A stretch of DNA of 64,000 nucleotides from Bryobacterales bacterium (GTDB lineage: Bacteria > Acidobacteriota > Terriglobia > Bryobacterales > Bryobacteraceae): NCBI GenBank assembly GCA_003136575.1, contig PLEX01000030.1:2071-66070 (forward strand). Reading direction: 5' to 3'. The position numbers were made by a program, and so were the translations under genes. Shown here one piece after another: positions 50,653 to 59,769 of this stretch. How positions within the stretch are numbered: position 1 is the first letter of the stretch; each line of letters opens with the position of its first letter. Under the pieces are notes generated by a model that saw nothing but the letters and a program-made list of their open reading frames with translations, made no database searches and was not told the origin of the DNA.

Positions 50653-51760
50653 AGTGCATCGAGAGCGAAATCAAAAAGGCAGTTTGCAAGTACGTTCACA
50701 CGGTAAGAGAAAAATGTGGGTCTGGCTCTATCGCGAGGGAGGTTCGAGGAAATACATCACCCTCGGACTGTTCCACAAGATGACGAAAGCGCAGGCGGAA
50801 AAGAAGCGGGATGAAGCGTTAGATGAAGTCCAATGCCGCCAAGCAAGCGCCCCGAATCCAGACATCACTTTCGGGCAGTTTTTGAACGGAGTCGTTTTGC
50901 CGTTCTACCGCTCGAAATGGAAACGGTCCACCGCATCAACCACGGAAAGCCGAATCCAGCATCACCTCGCAGGCGAGTTTGGCGAAGCGAAATTGCAGAG
51001 CCTGACGCTGAAGGGATTTCAAAAGTTCCTTCACGAAAAGGCAAAGCAGTTCTCGCGCAGCATCGTCGCTCATCTGCGGTGGGATTTACGGGCGATTTTT
51101 AAACTCGCCCTTGCCGAGGGTTACATACAGCGCGATCCGACAGCCGCCCTCTACACCCCAAAAGAGGCAACGGTCGCCGAGGCGCGAGTCATGACAGGAG
51201 AGGAGGTCGAGAAATATATCGGTGCTTTGGAGGTTCGCGAGAGGGTCATCGCCCACATCGCTATCTTCGCTGGAATCCGGCCGGGCGAAATTCTGGCACT
51301 CCAGCGGCGGCACGTAACTGATGATTGTCGGCAGGCGGTTATCGAACAGCGCATTTACCGAGGCGATGTCGATACGCCGAAAACCCTGACATCACGCCGG
51401 AAGGTTGCCATTCCTCCAAAGACCGCAGGTCTGCTAAAGGGATGGATGCAGGCGGTAGGGGATGAACCGACAGCATGGTTATTTGTTTCAGAGAACCCTC
51501 TGAAGCCAATGTGGAAGGACAACATCTGGCACCGGGAGATGAAACCCTTGCTCAAGCCACTTGGGCTTGAATGGGCAAATTTTCAGGTGATGCGCCGGAC
51601 TCATGCGAGTCTGGGCCACGACGCCGGAATCGATCCGAAAGTATCCGCTGACCAGCGGGGACATGGAATCGGTGTTGCGCTGGATGTTTATACGCACGCA
51701 AGTATGGGGGAGCGTGCGAAGGCGGCAGAACAGCTCGAAAACGCCGTTCTAACCGCTTAA
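50630..51760 (+). CDS. Phage-type tyrosine integrase
   Basis: A 376-residue integrase. An N-terminal arm-binding/SAM region ('SKWKRSTASTTESRIQHHLA') precedes the catalytic domain with 'HIAIFAGIRPGEILALQRRH' (catalytic Arg), 'FQVMRRTHASLGHDAGID' (second Arg; the usual His is Gln here), 'DQRGHGIGVALDVYTHAS' (His and nucleophile Tyr354). The gene ends 53 bases from a 3' fragment of tRNA-Gly, so it probably integrated an island at that tRNA. It is preceded by a likely excisionase. Confidence 0.85.
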   Translation: MRRTERLKVHRERNQKGSLQVRSHGKRKMWVWLYREGGSRKYITLGLFHKMTKAQAEKKRDEALDEVQCRQASAPNPDITFGQFLNGVVLPFYRSKWKRSTASTTESRIQHHLAGEFGEAKLQSLTLKGFQKFLHEKAKQFSRSIVAHLRWDLRAIFKLALAEGYIQRDPTAALYTPKEATVAEARVMTGEEVEKYIGALEVRERVIAHIAIFAGIRPGEILALQRRHVTDDCRQAVIEQRIYRGDVDTPKTLTSRRKVAIPPKTAGLLKGWMQAVGDEPTAWLFVSENPLKPMWKDNIWHREMKPLLKPLGLEWANFQVMRRTHASLGHDAGIDPKVSADQRGHGIGVALDVYTHASMGERAKAAEQLENAVLTA

Positions 51761-51780
51761 TGGAGTGAAATGGAGTGGAA
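51761..51780. repeat. Tandem 10-bp motif next to the integrase
   Basis: TGGAGTGAAA followed by TGGAGTGGAA directly after the integrase stop, 34 bases from the tRNA-Gly fragment. Comparable pairs occur at 18469-18490 and 54166-54187. Candidate arm-type integrase sites. Confidence 0.5.
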
Positions 51781-51813
51781 GATTTTAGCGGTGTTCCTAA
51801 GTTATTGAAAAGA

Positions 51814-51863
<50 letters not shown>

Positions 51864-52012
51864 AAATCATGAAGATCAAGGAGCTCACGAAGTCGGCAGC
51901 TACTGCTGGATACCAGCTTAAGTCAGATTATAGTGACAATTTTTTGACATAGAGTGTTATAGTTTTGGGAGTGTCAGGATATTGCAGCATTGTTCTGACA
52001 TGGGGGTAACCA

Positions 52013-52750
52013 TTGCCAAATCACCTATCCAGCATCCCAGCTGCTATCCGGGACCGCGTCTCCGTCCCGGCGAAGCCGCACGTCTGGACCCCGGACGACT
52101 TTGCCGACCTTGGGCCGCGTACCGCCGTCGATCAGGCCCTCCACCGTCTGGTTGCGTCGAAGCACCTTCGGCGGATCGCCCGCGGCCTCTACGACACCCC
52201 TCAACCCAACCGTCTCACTGGCAAGTCTACCCATCCCGATCCGCGCGACGTGATCGACGCACTGGCCCGGAAAGGCAATGTCCGGGTAGTAGTCGACGGC
52301 ATCACCGCCGCCAATGACCTTGGCCTCACCGACGCCGTTCCGGCCCGGATCACAGTGCTGACCGATGGGCGCCTGCGGCCGATAACACTCGGTAAGTTGA
52401 CTCTCGACTTCAAGTACGCCGCGCCCAGCCGCCTCTACTGGGCTGGCCATCCTGCCATGCGGTTTGTCCAGGCGCTCTATTGGCTGCGCGACATGCTTCC
52501 CTCCGATGATGGGCGCATCCTGAAGCGCCTTGTCGCAATCCTCAAAGACCCTGATCATGGGCAGGCCATTCAGCATGATCTACGCAGCGGTTTGTCAACC
52601 CTCCCGGACTGGATGCGCGTGATCGTGCGCGACCTGTTCCAACGTGCAAATGAAAATAAGAAGTCAAAGGCTTCCCGATCCGCGAAGGCAGTAGCACGAG
52701 GAACTGCTCCAGGGATCGGGAGCATCACGAGAACCAAGAGAAGCAGATGA
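52013..52750 (+). CDS. AbiEi-like antitoxin (DUF6088 type)
   Basis: A 245-residue protein from TTG 52013 (PNHLSSIPAAIRDRVSVPAK after the start). An N-terminal winged-helix segment ('WTPDDFADLGPRTAVDQALH' then 'RLVASKHLRRIARGLYDTPQ') matches the AbiEi/DUF6088 antitoxins that repress their operon, followed by 'VVVDGITAANDLGLTDAVPA' and a C-terminal basic tail. Its stop overlaps the toxin gene (ATGA). In type IV systems the antitoxin does not bind the toxin but counteracts its effect and represses transcription. Confidence 0.8.
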   Translation: MPNHLSSIPAAIRDRVSVPAKPHVWTPDDFADLGPRTAVDQALHRLVASKHLRRIARGLYDTPQPNRLTGKSTHPDPRDVIDALARKGNVRVVVDGITAANDLGLTDAVPARITVLTDGRLRPITLGKLTLDFKYAAPSRLYWAGHPAMRFVQALYWLRDMLPSDDGRILKRLVAILKDPDHGQAIQHDLRSGLSTLPDWMRVIVRDLFQRANENKKSKASRSAKAVARGTAPGIGSITRTKRSR

Positions 52751-53817
52751 CCGAAGCCTTTCACGCCGTTCTGGCGGCCAGCGAACGGGAGCGCCAAGAC
52801 CTGTTTATCGGAACCGGCAACCGGCTTGGTACCGCCGAGCAGAATATCGAAAAGGATTTCTGGGTTTGCTGGACGCTCGATGCGCTCTTCAATGAACTGG
52901 ACGCGGGTGGCCCACGCCTGCTCTTCAAAGGGGGCACCTCGCTCTCGAAGGGTTACGGTCTGATTGAAAGGTTTTCCGAAGACATCGATATCACCGTCTT
53001 CCGGGAGGACATTGGCCAGGCGGCGACTGTGCAGGAGCTTGAAGCTCTAAGTGGAAAGAAACGCACAGCCCGTCTGGACGCGATCAAGACAGCGTGCCAG
53101 GAATACATTCACGGCCCGATGTTGGAGCAGATTTCAGACCTTTTACGGCGAGCTCTCAAAACGGCAAATCTGAGCGGCCATCGTGCGCGTGTCGAAGCAG
53201 ACCCGGATGATCCGGACCGCCAGGGCCTGCTGCTCTGGTATCCCACCGCGACGGCCGAGGGAAATGTCTACATCCGTCGAGCCATCAAGATCGAGTCGGG
53301 CGCGAAGTCGGCGCTCGATCCGCATTCTCTCCTGACTGTCAGGCCCTACATCGCGGACGATCTTATGAGCCTCGATCTCACCATCGGCAACGTGACAACC
53401 GTCGATCCCAGACGTACTTTCTGGGACAAGGTTGTTATCCTACACGGTCTGCGCAGATGGTGGGACCGCCGTGGCGAGTTGAAGGGAGGAGGACAGCGCG
53501 TCTCGCGCCATTATTACGACGTCTATCGACTCCTGGCTTCGGAAGTTGGCCGGCAAGCGATAACAGATGCGGCAATGGCAGAAGACTGCGTTCGGCACGC
53601 GCGAATGTTCTTCAATCGGCCCGACTTTGATCTGGCATCGGCCGTTCCCGGCAGCTACACGCTAACTCCTCACAATGGAATGTTGGCCGATTTGCGGCAG
53701 GATTATGCCGCCATGTCTGGCATGATCTTCGGGCGGATACCGACCGTGGACCAGGTTGTCGCGGCCATATCCGAGTTGGAGCATCTTCTCAACGGCACCG
53801 CTGATTCCTCTTCCTGA
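52747..53817 (+). CDS. AbiEii-like nucleotidyltransferase toxin
   Basis: A 356-residue toxin with the nucleotidyltransferase signature 'LLFKGGTSLSKGYGLIERFS' and 'EDIDITVF': GGTS at residues 62-65 and the metal-binding pair D79/D81. 'FWVCWTLDALFNEL' and 'TFWDKVVILHGLRRWWDRRG' are further family landmarks. AbiEii-type enzymes block growth by modifying tRNA ends with nucleotides and can abort phage infection. It is coupled to its antitoxin. The second such family gene in the window is at 18613; the two are not close relatives. The pair lies between two tRNA fragments. Confidence 0.88.
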   Translation: MTEAFHAVLAASERERQDLFIGTGNRLGTAEQNIEKDFWVCWTLDALFNELDAGGPRLLFKGGTSLSKGYGLIERFSEDIDITVFREDIGQAATVQELEALSGKKRTARLDAIKTACQEYIHGPMLEQISDLLRRALKTANLSGHRARVEADPDDPDRQGLLLWYPTATAEGNVYIRRAIKIESGAKSALDPHSLLTVRPYIADDLMSLDLTIGNVTTVDPRRTFWDKVVILHGLRRWWDRRGELKGGGQRVSRHYYDVYRLLASEVGRQAITDAAMAEDCVRHARMFFNRPDFDLASAVPGSYTLTPHNGMLADLRQDYAAMSGMIFGRIPTVDQVVAAISELEHLLNGTADSSS

Positions 53818-54068
53818 ATTGCGCCGCGAAAGCTTTCTGAATCGAAGAATTGTTCTGCTGCCCCGCTCATTATTTCGGCAGCGCCAGCCGTGGTTCGGCT
53901 GGCGCTTCTCGTTCAGAAAACATTTAAGACTCGGGGGAACAATAAGGGAACATTGTGCGGCTGAAAACAGCCTAAACCGTCCCAATTGGTACTAAACGAC
54001 GTTTCTCGTAAGTGATTCTCCACCAAACACTTCCGTTGATTCTGAACACCTTAACGCTTATCGGTAAG

Positions 54069-54118
54069 CAGCCCTGAAAAGGCTGGCGTCGGCGGTTCAA
54101 GTCCGTCTCTGGCCACCA
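54069..54118 (+). other. tRNA-Phe(GAA) 3' fragment, attachment-site remnant
   Basis: An anticodon arm CAGCC-CTGAAAA-GGCTG (anticodon GAA), a T arm with GGTTCAAGTCC and the 3' end TCTGGCCACCA are present. A D-loop-like TCGGTAAG precedes it, but the matching 5' acceptor strand GGCCAGA is absent. It is therefore a 3' fragment, as left by a site-specific integration event. Confidence 0.75.
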
Positions 54119-54165
54119 TATTTTTCATAGACTTACGGGGAATTCTTTCCTAAGGAGGCCCTTAG

Positions 54166-54187
54166 TGGAGTCCAAATGGAGTCCACA
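54166..54187. repeat. Tandem 11-bp motif downstream of tRNA-Phe fragment
   Basis: TGGAGTCCAAA followed by TGGAGTCCACA, 47 bases after the tRNA fragment. The layout parallels the tRNA-Gly site, where a similar pair lies on the 3' side at 34 bases. Confidence 0.5.
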
Positions 54188-54656
54188 CTTCGCCTGATCT
54201 CGAGGAAGTCGGCACCATCGGCTTGGCACCAGTGGCAACGGTCCGCGTGGTATCCATCGTCATCCTTCGATCTCGCTGATTCTGGATCAGTTGGTACTCA
54301 TGATAGCCATTTCTTGCCTGTTCGCCGCTGGGGAGACAAATTAGCTCTCCTATATAGGGACGTACGCTTACCATGCCACCACGAGCGCATTTCTCGCCAA
54401 ACTGACGGGCGTCATAGCCGTCCGGCGGGCGCGTTCCGCTCGTTTTGTCGGCTTGCATGAGACAGCCAGTCCGTAGTTGTGCGTGGAGCGACCGAACAAG
54501 AATATCGCTCTGGGTAGCGAAAGTTTTCCCGGTTCTGCCGATAAGATTTGATGGGTGTCACTTTAGCCCTCGCCAGATTCTCGTGCGAACTAACAAATCC
54601 AGCACCCATCAATCACCTTCCGCTGGATTGTAGGGCTACAAGCGCTGTAGAGACGA

Positions 54657-56213
54657 ATGAGGATGACAGGCACCGTGGATAACCTCGAGCGGTCCGACGC
54701 ATCGCCGATAAAGCCGAATCTCGCATTTGCCAACGCTTCGCTCGAACGGAGCTTCGGCCTGCATTATCACGCCTTCTACTATCGCTACGCCCAGGCAAGC
54801 CTCGCCCTCGGGATAATACTGATCGCCGCCGATTTCCTGGTGGATCACCTGGCGTTCAGGACCGAACGCGCAAATGTATATCGACTTCAACTTTGTCTGC
54901 CGATCCTGGGAGCGGGTATTGCTTATTGCTTCTCGCGCTTTGCCAGGCGACACTGGCAAGCCGTGATGTCCGGATTCATCGTCCTGGTGGCCAGCAGTCT
55001 TTTCTGGGTGCTGCTGATCATCGACCGCGAGGCCGGCATGGGGCTGAGCAGCTGGGTCGGCGTGCTCAACTTCGTTTTTCTTGAGTTCTATTGTTTTGTC
55101 ATTCTTGGCGTCCAATTCAGATACGCGCTTGCATCGGGATTGTTAATCCTTCTGATGTTCGAAGGGGCGATGCTGCTCGAGTTCAAGGCCAACCGTCCGA
55201 TGTTCTACTACTGGTCCTATCACATAGTAACCCTGTTCATTCTGGCGGGCGTGGTCGGATGGTGGCGCGAATACGTTTTGCGTAAGGACTTTTCGATGCA
55301 GGTTTCCCTGAAGGAGGCGCGAAACTTCCTGAAGTGCCAAAACGATATCCTCGAGAGCGAGGTTGAAAAACGCACCCGCAAAATACGGCATACGCAGGAT
55401 GCGGCAATCATGCTTCTGGCGTCGGTGGTGGAGACGCGCGATAACGAAACCGGTGGCCACGTTCAGCGCACCCAACACTACCTCAGAGCCCTGGCAAAGC
55501 AACTGCAACTGCATCCGGATTTCGCCCGCTACCTGACAGAGCATCAGACCGATATTCTTTTCAAATCCGCTCCGCTTCACGATATCGGCAAGGTCGGCAT
55601 TCCGGACAGCATCCTGCTGAAGCCCGGCAAACTTGATCCCGAAGAGTTCGAGATCATGAAGACACATACGACACTTGGATTCGACGCCATTGAGAATGCG
55701 GAGCGGCGTCTGGGCGTTGAGGTGGAGTTCCTCGCCTGCGCGAAGGAAATTGCCCTAAATCATCAGGAAAAATGGGATGGCAGCGGGTACCCGCGAAAGC
55801 TGATGGGTTCGGAGATTCCGATTTCCGCCCGCCTCATGGCGGTTGCCGACGTGTACGACGCTTTGACGACGCGCCGTGTTTATAAGGACGCGATACCCCA
55901 TGACGCAGCCGTTGCGATCATCATCGAAGGCGCCGGAAGGCACTTCGACCCAGATGTCGTCGGCGCGTTTGCTGCCATAGCTGACGAGTTTGAGGTTATT
56001 GCGTCTCGCTATTCGGATGGGAACGGCTTCCGCGAAGCTGAGGATGTGAGCACTACGACCGAACTGGGCGGCAAGGTCTCCGGGCAAGCCCTGGTCCAGA
56101 CTGGCCGGCAGTTACGGAATTTGAGCGAGGCTGTAATTCGGTTGAATCCGCCAGATGGCAGCGATACAGAATACAGCTCGACCGCGAGATCACACCCGGC
56201 GTTAAACTCGTGA
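54657..56213 (+). CDS. Membrane-bound HD-GYP phosphodiesterase
   Basis: A 518-residue protein. Residues of about 35-215 hold several membrane helices ('GLHYHAFYYRYAQASLALGI', 'SLFWVLLIIDREAGMGLSSW'); a coiled linker follows ('KEARNFLKCQNDILESEVEK'). The HD-GYP domain spans about 250-450: 'VETRDNETGGHVQRTQHYLR', the metal-binding 'APLHDIGKVGIPDSILLKPG' near residue 308, and the GYP-type loop 'NHQEKWDGSGYPRKLMGSEI', then 'MAVADVYDALTTRRVYKDAI'. The domain degrades cyclic di-GMP. The membrane part may sense an envelope signal. Confidence 0.88.
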   Translation: MRMTGTVDNLERSDASPIKPNLAFANASLERSFGLHYHAFYYRYAQASLALGIILIAADFLVDHLAFRTERANVYRLQLCLPILGAGIAYCFSRFARRHWQAVMSGFIVLVASSLFWVLLIIDREAGMGLSSWVGVLNFVFLEFYCFVILGVQFRYALASGLLILLMFEGAMLLEFKANRPMFYYWSYHIVTLFILAGVVGWWREYVLRKDFSMQVSLKEARNFLKCQNDILESEVEKRTRKIRHTQDAAIMLLASVVETRDNETGGHVQRTQHYLRALAKQLQLHPDFARYLTEHQTDILFKSAPLHDIGKVGIPDSILLKPGKLDPEEFEIMKTHTTLGFDAIENAERRLGVEVEFLACAKEIALNHQEKWDGSGYPRKLMGSEIPISARLMAVADVYDALTTRRVYKDAIPHDAAVAIIIEGAGRHFDPDVVGAFAAIADEFEVIASRYSDGNGFREAEDVSTTTELGGKVSGQALVQTGRQLRNLSEAVIRLNPPDGSDTEYSSTARSHPALNS

Positions 56214-56517
56214 CGTTACCTAATAGGGCGTCAATCGCGCCGAGCCACCACTGGCGCGATCCAGCCGGAACAACGCCGGATTGGCGGCGCAGCAGACGAA
56301 GTAGCCCCCTACTCGCAGTACCTGGTCTGGCCGCAGGGCGACGGCGGCGAATACGGGACGGTCGCCGAAATCGAGCCGAGCTGAAATCCCGCGACGAATC
56401 CTTCCACCACGCCGCCGGGTTCGCGCCTGGCGACGTTGCTGCGTTAGGACAACACGTAGCGCCGCCAAAAACAGCCCGCACAATCGGCTGGCTTTCAGCC
56501 CGCCAAAGAGCGAAGGT
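56214..56517. other. Non-coding stretch between HD-GYP gene and integrase fragment
   Basis: About 300 bases with open frames on both strands but Arg-rich, low-information translations. I see no reliable gene, RNA or terminator in it. Confidence 0.4.
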
Positions 56518-56811
56518 GTGTTCATGCCCCAACGCTACATAAGAACGGTTATAGAGTTCATCGCTCCGAAGGTCCCGCTCCGGCTCTCCGACACCGACGT
56601 AATCGAATTGTGGCTCAACCGGCAACGCAGTCCGCTGACCCGGAGCGTTTACCTGCGCGACATCAACCGACTGCTGCGCTCGACCGATTGGAAGCTCCCG
56701 GAAATCACAGCCCTCGATCTGGAGCGATTCGCGGAATCGCTGGCCAGTTCCGGCCTCGCCCCAATCTCCCAAGGACGCACGCTCGCCGTCAACGGCCCTG
56801 TACGCGGGTAG
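56518..56811 (+). pseudogene. Tyrosine-recombinase N-terminal fragment
   Basis: A 97-residue remnant (start near MPQRYIRTVIEFIAPKVPLR). Residues of about 25-88 match the SAM-like DNA-binding domain of XerC/D-type enzymes: 'WLNRQRSPLTRSVYLRDINR' and 'ITALDLERFAESLASSGLAP'. The catalytic domain is missing, as the sequence after 'ISQGRTLAV' has no homology to it. It marks the right end of the accessory stretch. Confidence 0.65.
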
Positions 56812-56896
56812 GGTTTCATCAGTGCGCCCACGCCGCTGTGGAGGGGTGGTTCAAGGAGCCTATTCGCTGACGACGCGCTACCGCGAGCACCGGGCT

Positions 56897-57262
56897 TTAA
56901 CGCGGATTGCGCAAATACGCGTCGTCGCCCCGTATCCAGTCTTCGCGCGGCGGTGAGAACACGTCCGTCGCGATCGAGTCTTCGAGCGCCTCCACCATGT
57001 GCGGCACGTTTGGCGGGATTTGCAGCACGTCGCCGCCTTGCACCACAATCTCGCGTCCGGCCTCGGTGCCGCCGAAAACGAACCGAAGCTTTCCCGATTT
57101 CATCATCGTCACCTGCTCGTTTTCGTGGTGGTGCATGCCGACCACCGCGCCGGCGCGCAGCAGCAGTCTGGCGATGGTGAGCCGCTCGGTGTGAACCACC
57201 TGCCGCACCGTTTTTTCGTTCAGTTCTTCGGACGGAATTGTAGCCCAGTTGTATTGGTCCAT
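56897..57262 (-). CDS. Cupin-domain protein
   Basis: A 121-residue single-domain cupin (MDQYNWATIPSEELNEKTVR). Metal-binding motif 1 is 'GAVVGMHHHENEQVTMMKSG' and motif 2 'GGDVLQIPPNVPHMVEALED'. The size and motif fit small metal-dependent cupins, often isomerases, dioxygenases or sensors. It is divergent from the nucleotidyltransferase gene, with the start 27 bases from its start. The function is unknown. Confidence 0.8.
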   Translation of the reverse strand: MDQYNWATIPSEELNEKTVRQVVHTERLTIARLLLRAGAVVGMHHHENEQVTMMKSGKLRFVFGGTEAGREIVVQGGDVLQIPPNVPHMVEALEDSIATDVFSPPREDWIRGDDAYLRNPR

Positions 57263-57289
57263 TTGAAGTCAGTATCCTATAGGCTGCTC

Positions 57290-58018
57290 ATGAAAGGCAT
57301 CGTTCTCGCAGGCGGAACCGGAAGCAGGCTGTTTCCCCTCACCAAAATCACCAACAAACACCTGCTGCCTATTTACGACAAGCCGATGATCTATTATCCG
57401 ATCCAGACGCTGGTCGACGCCGGAATCACCGACATCATGGTGGTCACTGGCGGAAAGAACTCCGGCGATTTTCTGCGCCTGCTGGCTAACGGCAAGCATT
57501 TCGGCCTGAAACATATCGCCTATGCTTATCAGGAAGGCGAGGGCGGCATCGCGGAGGCTCTGGGCCTTTGCGAACACTTCGCAGCGGGGCAGTCGATCTG
57601 CGTGGTGCTTGGGGACAACATCATCGAGAAAGATATTCGCAGCGCGGCCGACGCTTTTCGCGCGCAGAAGCGTGGCGCTCGCATCCTGTTGAAGGAGGTC
57701 GACGACGCCGAACGATTTGGTGTGGCGGAGTTCGATGGCGACCGCATCGCGGGGATCGAGGAAAAGCCGAGGCACCCGAAATCCAACTACGCCGTAACCG
57801 GAATTTATATGTACGACGGCACGGTATTCGATAAGATCAAAGTTTGCAAGCCTTCGCATCGCAACGAACTGGAGATCACGGATGTGAATAACGCGTACGT
57901 CGCGGAGGGCAGCATGACCTACTCGTTCCTGGAGGGCTGGTGGACCGACGCAGGCACGTTCGATTCGCTGCTGCGCGCCGCGAACCTGGTTCGCCAGACG
58001 CGGGGAGCGACGGAATGA
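57290..58018 (+). CDS. Sugar nucleotidyltransferase (RfbA-like, short form)
   Basis: A 242-residue protein from ATG 57290 (MKGIVLAGGTGSRLFPLTKI). The nucleotide-binding signature 'LAGGTGSRLFPLT', 'NKHLLPIYDKPMIYYPIQTL', 'VVLGDNIIEKDI' and 'FGVAEFDGDRIAGIEEKPRH' matches glucose-1-phosphate thymidylyltransferases. The length is shorter than RfbA (about 290) but typical for a subgroup lacking the C-terminal helices. It would make dTDP- or UDP-glucose for the polysaccharide cluster downstream and overlaps the next gene (ATGA). Confidence 0.85.
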   Translation: MKGIVLAGGTGSRLFPLTKITNKHLLPIYDKPMIYYPIQTLVDAGITDIMVVTGGKNSGDFLRLLANGKHFGLKHIAYAYQEGEGGIAEALGLCEHFAAGQSICVVLGDNIIEKDIRSAADAFRAQKRGARILLKEVDDAERFGVAEFDGDRIAGIEEKPRHPKSNYAVTGIYMYDGTVFDKIKVCKPSHRNELEITDVNNAYVAEGSMTYSFLEGWWTDAGTFDSLLRAANLVRQTRGATE

Positions 58019-58563
58019 GTCCTGTCCACGACATCGTGATCGAACTGCCCAAATGTGAGAAAGGCATCGGGGATATCATCCTCTCGCCGGATTCGCCCAA
58101 GCTGATTGCAGGCGTGGTTTGCGCGCCGTTTGCCGTCTGGCCGGACGATCGCGGGTACTTCCTGGAGGTGCAGCGAATCGGCGTTGGCATTGCGGGGCAT
58201 TTCCCGAAGGAGACCACGCAGATTTCCGCCGCCATAAATTACCCCGGCATTATCAAGGCATTCCACTTTCATCGCCACCAGACGGATTGCTGGACGCCGG
58301 CGAATGGCATGTTTCAGGTGGTGCTGATCGATCTGCGGCCGGAATCGGCGACGTTTGGAAAGCGAAATGCGCTCTACGTCGGCCAGTTGCGACCGTGGCA
58401 GATTCTGATTCCACCCGGGGTCGCACATGGGTACAAGGTCGTCGGCACGGGACCGGCGACGCTGATATACGCCACTGATCGCTTTTACAACCCGGCCGAC
58501 GAGGGCCGGATTCCACATAACGATGCGCACCTCGCGTATGACTGGGAATTGCAACACAAGTAG
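58015..58563 (+). CDS. dTDP-4-dehydrorhamnose 3,5-epimerase-like protein
   Basis: A 182-residue RmlC-family protein from ATG 58015, coupled to the nucleotidyltransferase. 'WPDDRGYFLEVQRIGVGIAG', 'INYPGIIKAFHFHRHQTDCW' (catalytic His region), 'NGMFQVVLIDLRPESATFG' and 'ILIPPGVAHGYKVVGTGPAT' form the cupin-like fold of the family. Several true RmlC contacts appear to vary, so the reaction may be a related epimerase or a lyase. It likely works with the nucleotidyltransferase on an activated sugar. Confidence 0.78.
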   Translation: MSPVHDIVIELPKCEKGIGDIILSPDSPKLIAGVVCAPFAVWPDDRGYFLEVQRIGVGIAGHFPKETTQISAAINYPGIIKAFHFHRHQTDCWTPANGMFQVVLIDLRPESATFGKRNALYVGQLRPWQILIPPGVAHGYKVVGTGPATLIYATDRFYNPADEGRIPHNDAHLAYDWELQHK

Positions 58564-58701
58564 GCGCGGGAAGACGGAGCCGCGGAAAAATTCGCGCACG
58601 ATCTGGCCGCGTCGCACGGCCGGGCGGCCGATGTTGAATTACTCGCCGGCTCGCTTGCGGCGGCGCGGGTTACCGGACGAGCCGTCGCGGTCATTAAACC
58701 T

Positions 58702-59769
58702 GTGATTGTCGCGCTCGATGCCACGCCTCTGACCCTTACATCGGGCGGACTTGCGCGTTATGTCGCGGACCTGTCAGTGGCGCTGGCACGAGGGTATCCC
58801 GAAGACACCTATGTACTTCTCTCCGACCAGAAGTTCGTGCTTCCCGGAGGCGCCTGCGCGAACCTGGTCGAAGGGCCGGAGACGAACAAAGGGAAGCGCT
58901 GGTGGCTTCGCGGCGTCAGGCACGCTATCGCAACTGCGGGAGCTCTGGTATTTCACGGCACGAATTTCGAGGTTCCCTATCTCGGGAGAACGCCGGCGAT
59001 TCTTACAGTTCACGATTTATCCCCATGGCGCAACCCGGCATGGCACACAGTCGGGGCCGAACGGGTGCGAACGAGGACTCCCTGGCTGATCCGCCTCCGC
59101 CGTGCGCGCCTGATTCTTACTGTAAGTGAGGCGATGCGTTCCGAGATCGTGACTCATTTCGGCGTGCCGGAGGATTGTGTCAGGGCAGTTCCATTGGCCG
59201 CATCCAGCCTTTTCCGTGCCGTCGAAGGGCGACACGAGTTAAGGAACGGTAAGCCCTACTTTCTTTTTGTCGGTACACTTGAGCCACGCAAGAACCTGGC
59301 CGGTTTAATCGGTGCATGGCAGGCAACGCGGGAAGCCACCGGCGCGGAGTTGCTGATTGCCGGACGGACCCGGGCGGATTTCGTACCCATTCCTCCCATG
59401 GAAGGCATCAAATACCTGGGAGAAGTTCCGGACGATGGACTGCCAGCCTTGTTTTCCGGCGCGCTTGCGTTCGTATATCCGACTTTCTACGAAGGATTCG
59501 GACTTCCGGTGCTGGAAGCCATGCAATGCGGATGTCCGGTGATTACGTCGCGCGATCCCGCGGTGGCCGAAGCGTCGGGCGGCGCGGCGATTCAGGCCGA
59601 TTCGCCCGGGGAAATTGCGCAGGCCATGCGCGCCGTTGCAGCCAGCGCCGAACTGCGACGCGAATTGCAGGAGAAAGGCCTTGCCCGCGCGCGCCATTTT
59701 TCATGGGAGCGCACGGCCCGAGAAACTCACGCTCTTTACGAGGAAGTAATCACGGGAGCGAACCGTTGA
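58702..59769 (+). CDS. Glycosyltransferase family 4 (GT-B)
   Basis: A 355-residue glycosyltransferase from GTG 58702 (VIVALDATPLTLTSGGLARY). Donor-site features of family 4 are present: 'YFLFVGTLEPRKNLAGLIGA' and 'ALAFVYPTFYEGFGLPVLEA' with the E-x7-E motif, then 'MQCGCPVITSRDPAVAEASG'. It adds a sugar to a lipid-linked or growing glycan on the cytoplasmic side. 138 bases precede it and its stop overlaps the next gene (TTGA). Confidence 0.9.
   Translation: MIVALDATPLTLTSGGLARYVADLSVALARGYPEDTYVLLSDQKFVLPGGACANLVEGPETNKGKRWWLRGVRHAIATAGALVFHGTNFEVPYLGRTPAILTVHDLSPWRNPAWHTVGAERVRTRTPWLIRLRRARLILTVSEAMRSEIVTHFGVPEDCVRAVPLAASSLFRAVEGRHELRNGKPYFLFVGTLEPRKNLAGLIGAWQATREATGAELLIAGRTRADFVPIPPMEGIKYLGEVPDDGLPALFSGALAFVYPTFYEGFGLPVLEAMQCGCPVITSRDPAVAEASGGAAIQADSPGEIAQAMRAVAASAELRRELQEKGLARARHFSWERTARETHALYEEVITGANR

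Larger units (their letters stand above)
53818..54656. other. Non-coding stretch with tRNA-Phe fragment and tandem motif
   Basis: No convincing gene in 839 bases. CTAAACGACG near 53991 repeats a motif of the left accessory boundary. A tRNA-Phe fragment lies at 54069-54118 and a tandem motif at 54166-54187. The rest (54190-54650) shows short frames on both strands with no domain. Confidence 0.5.
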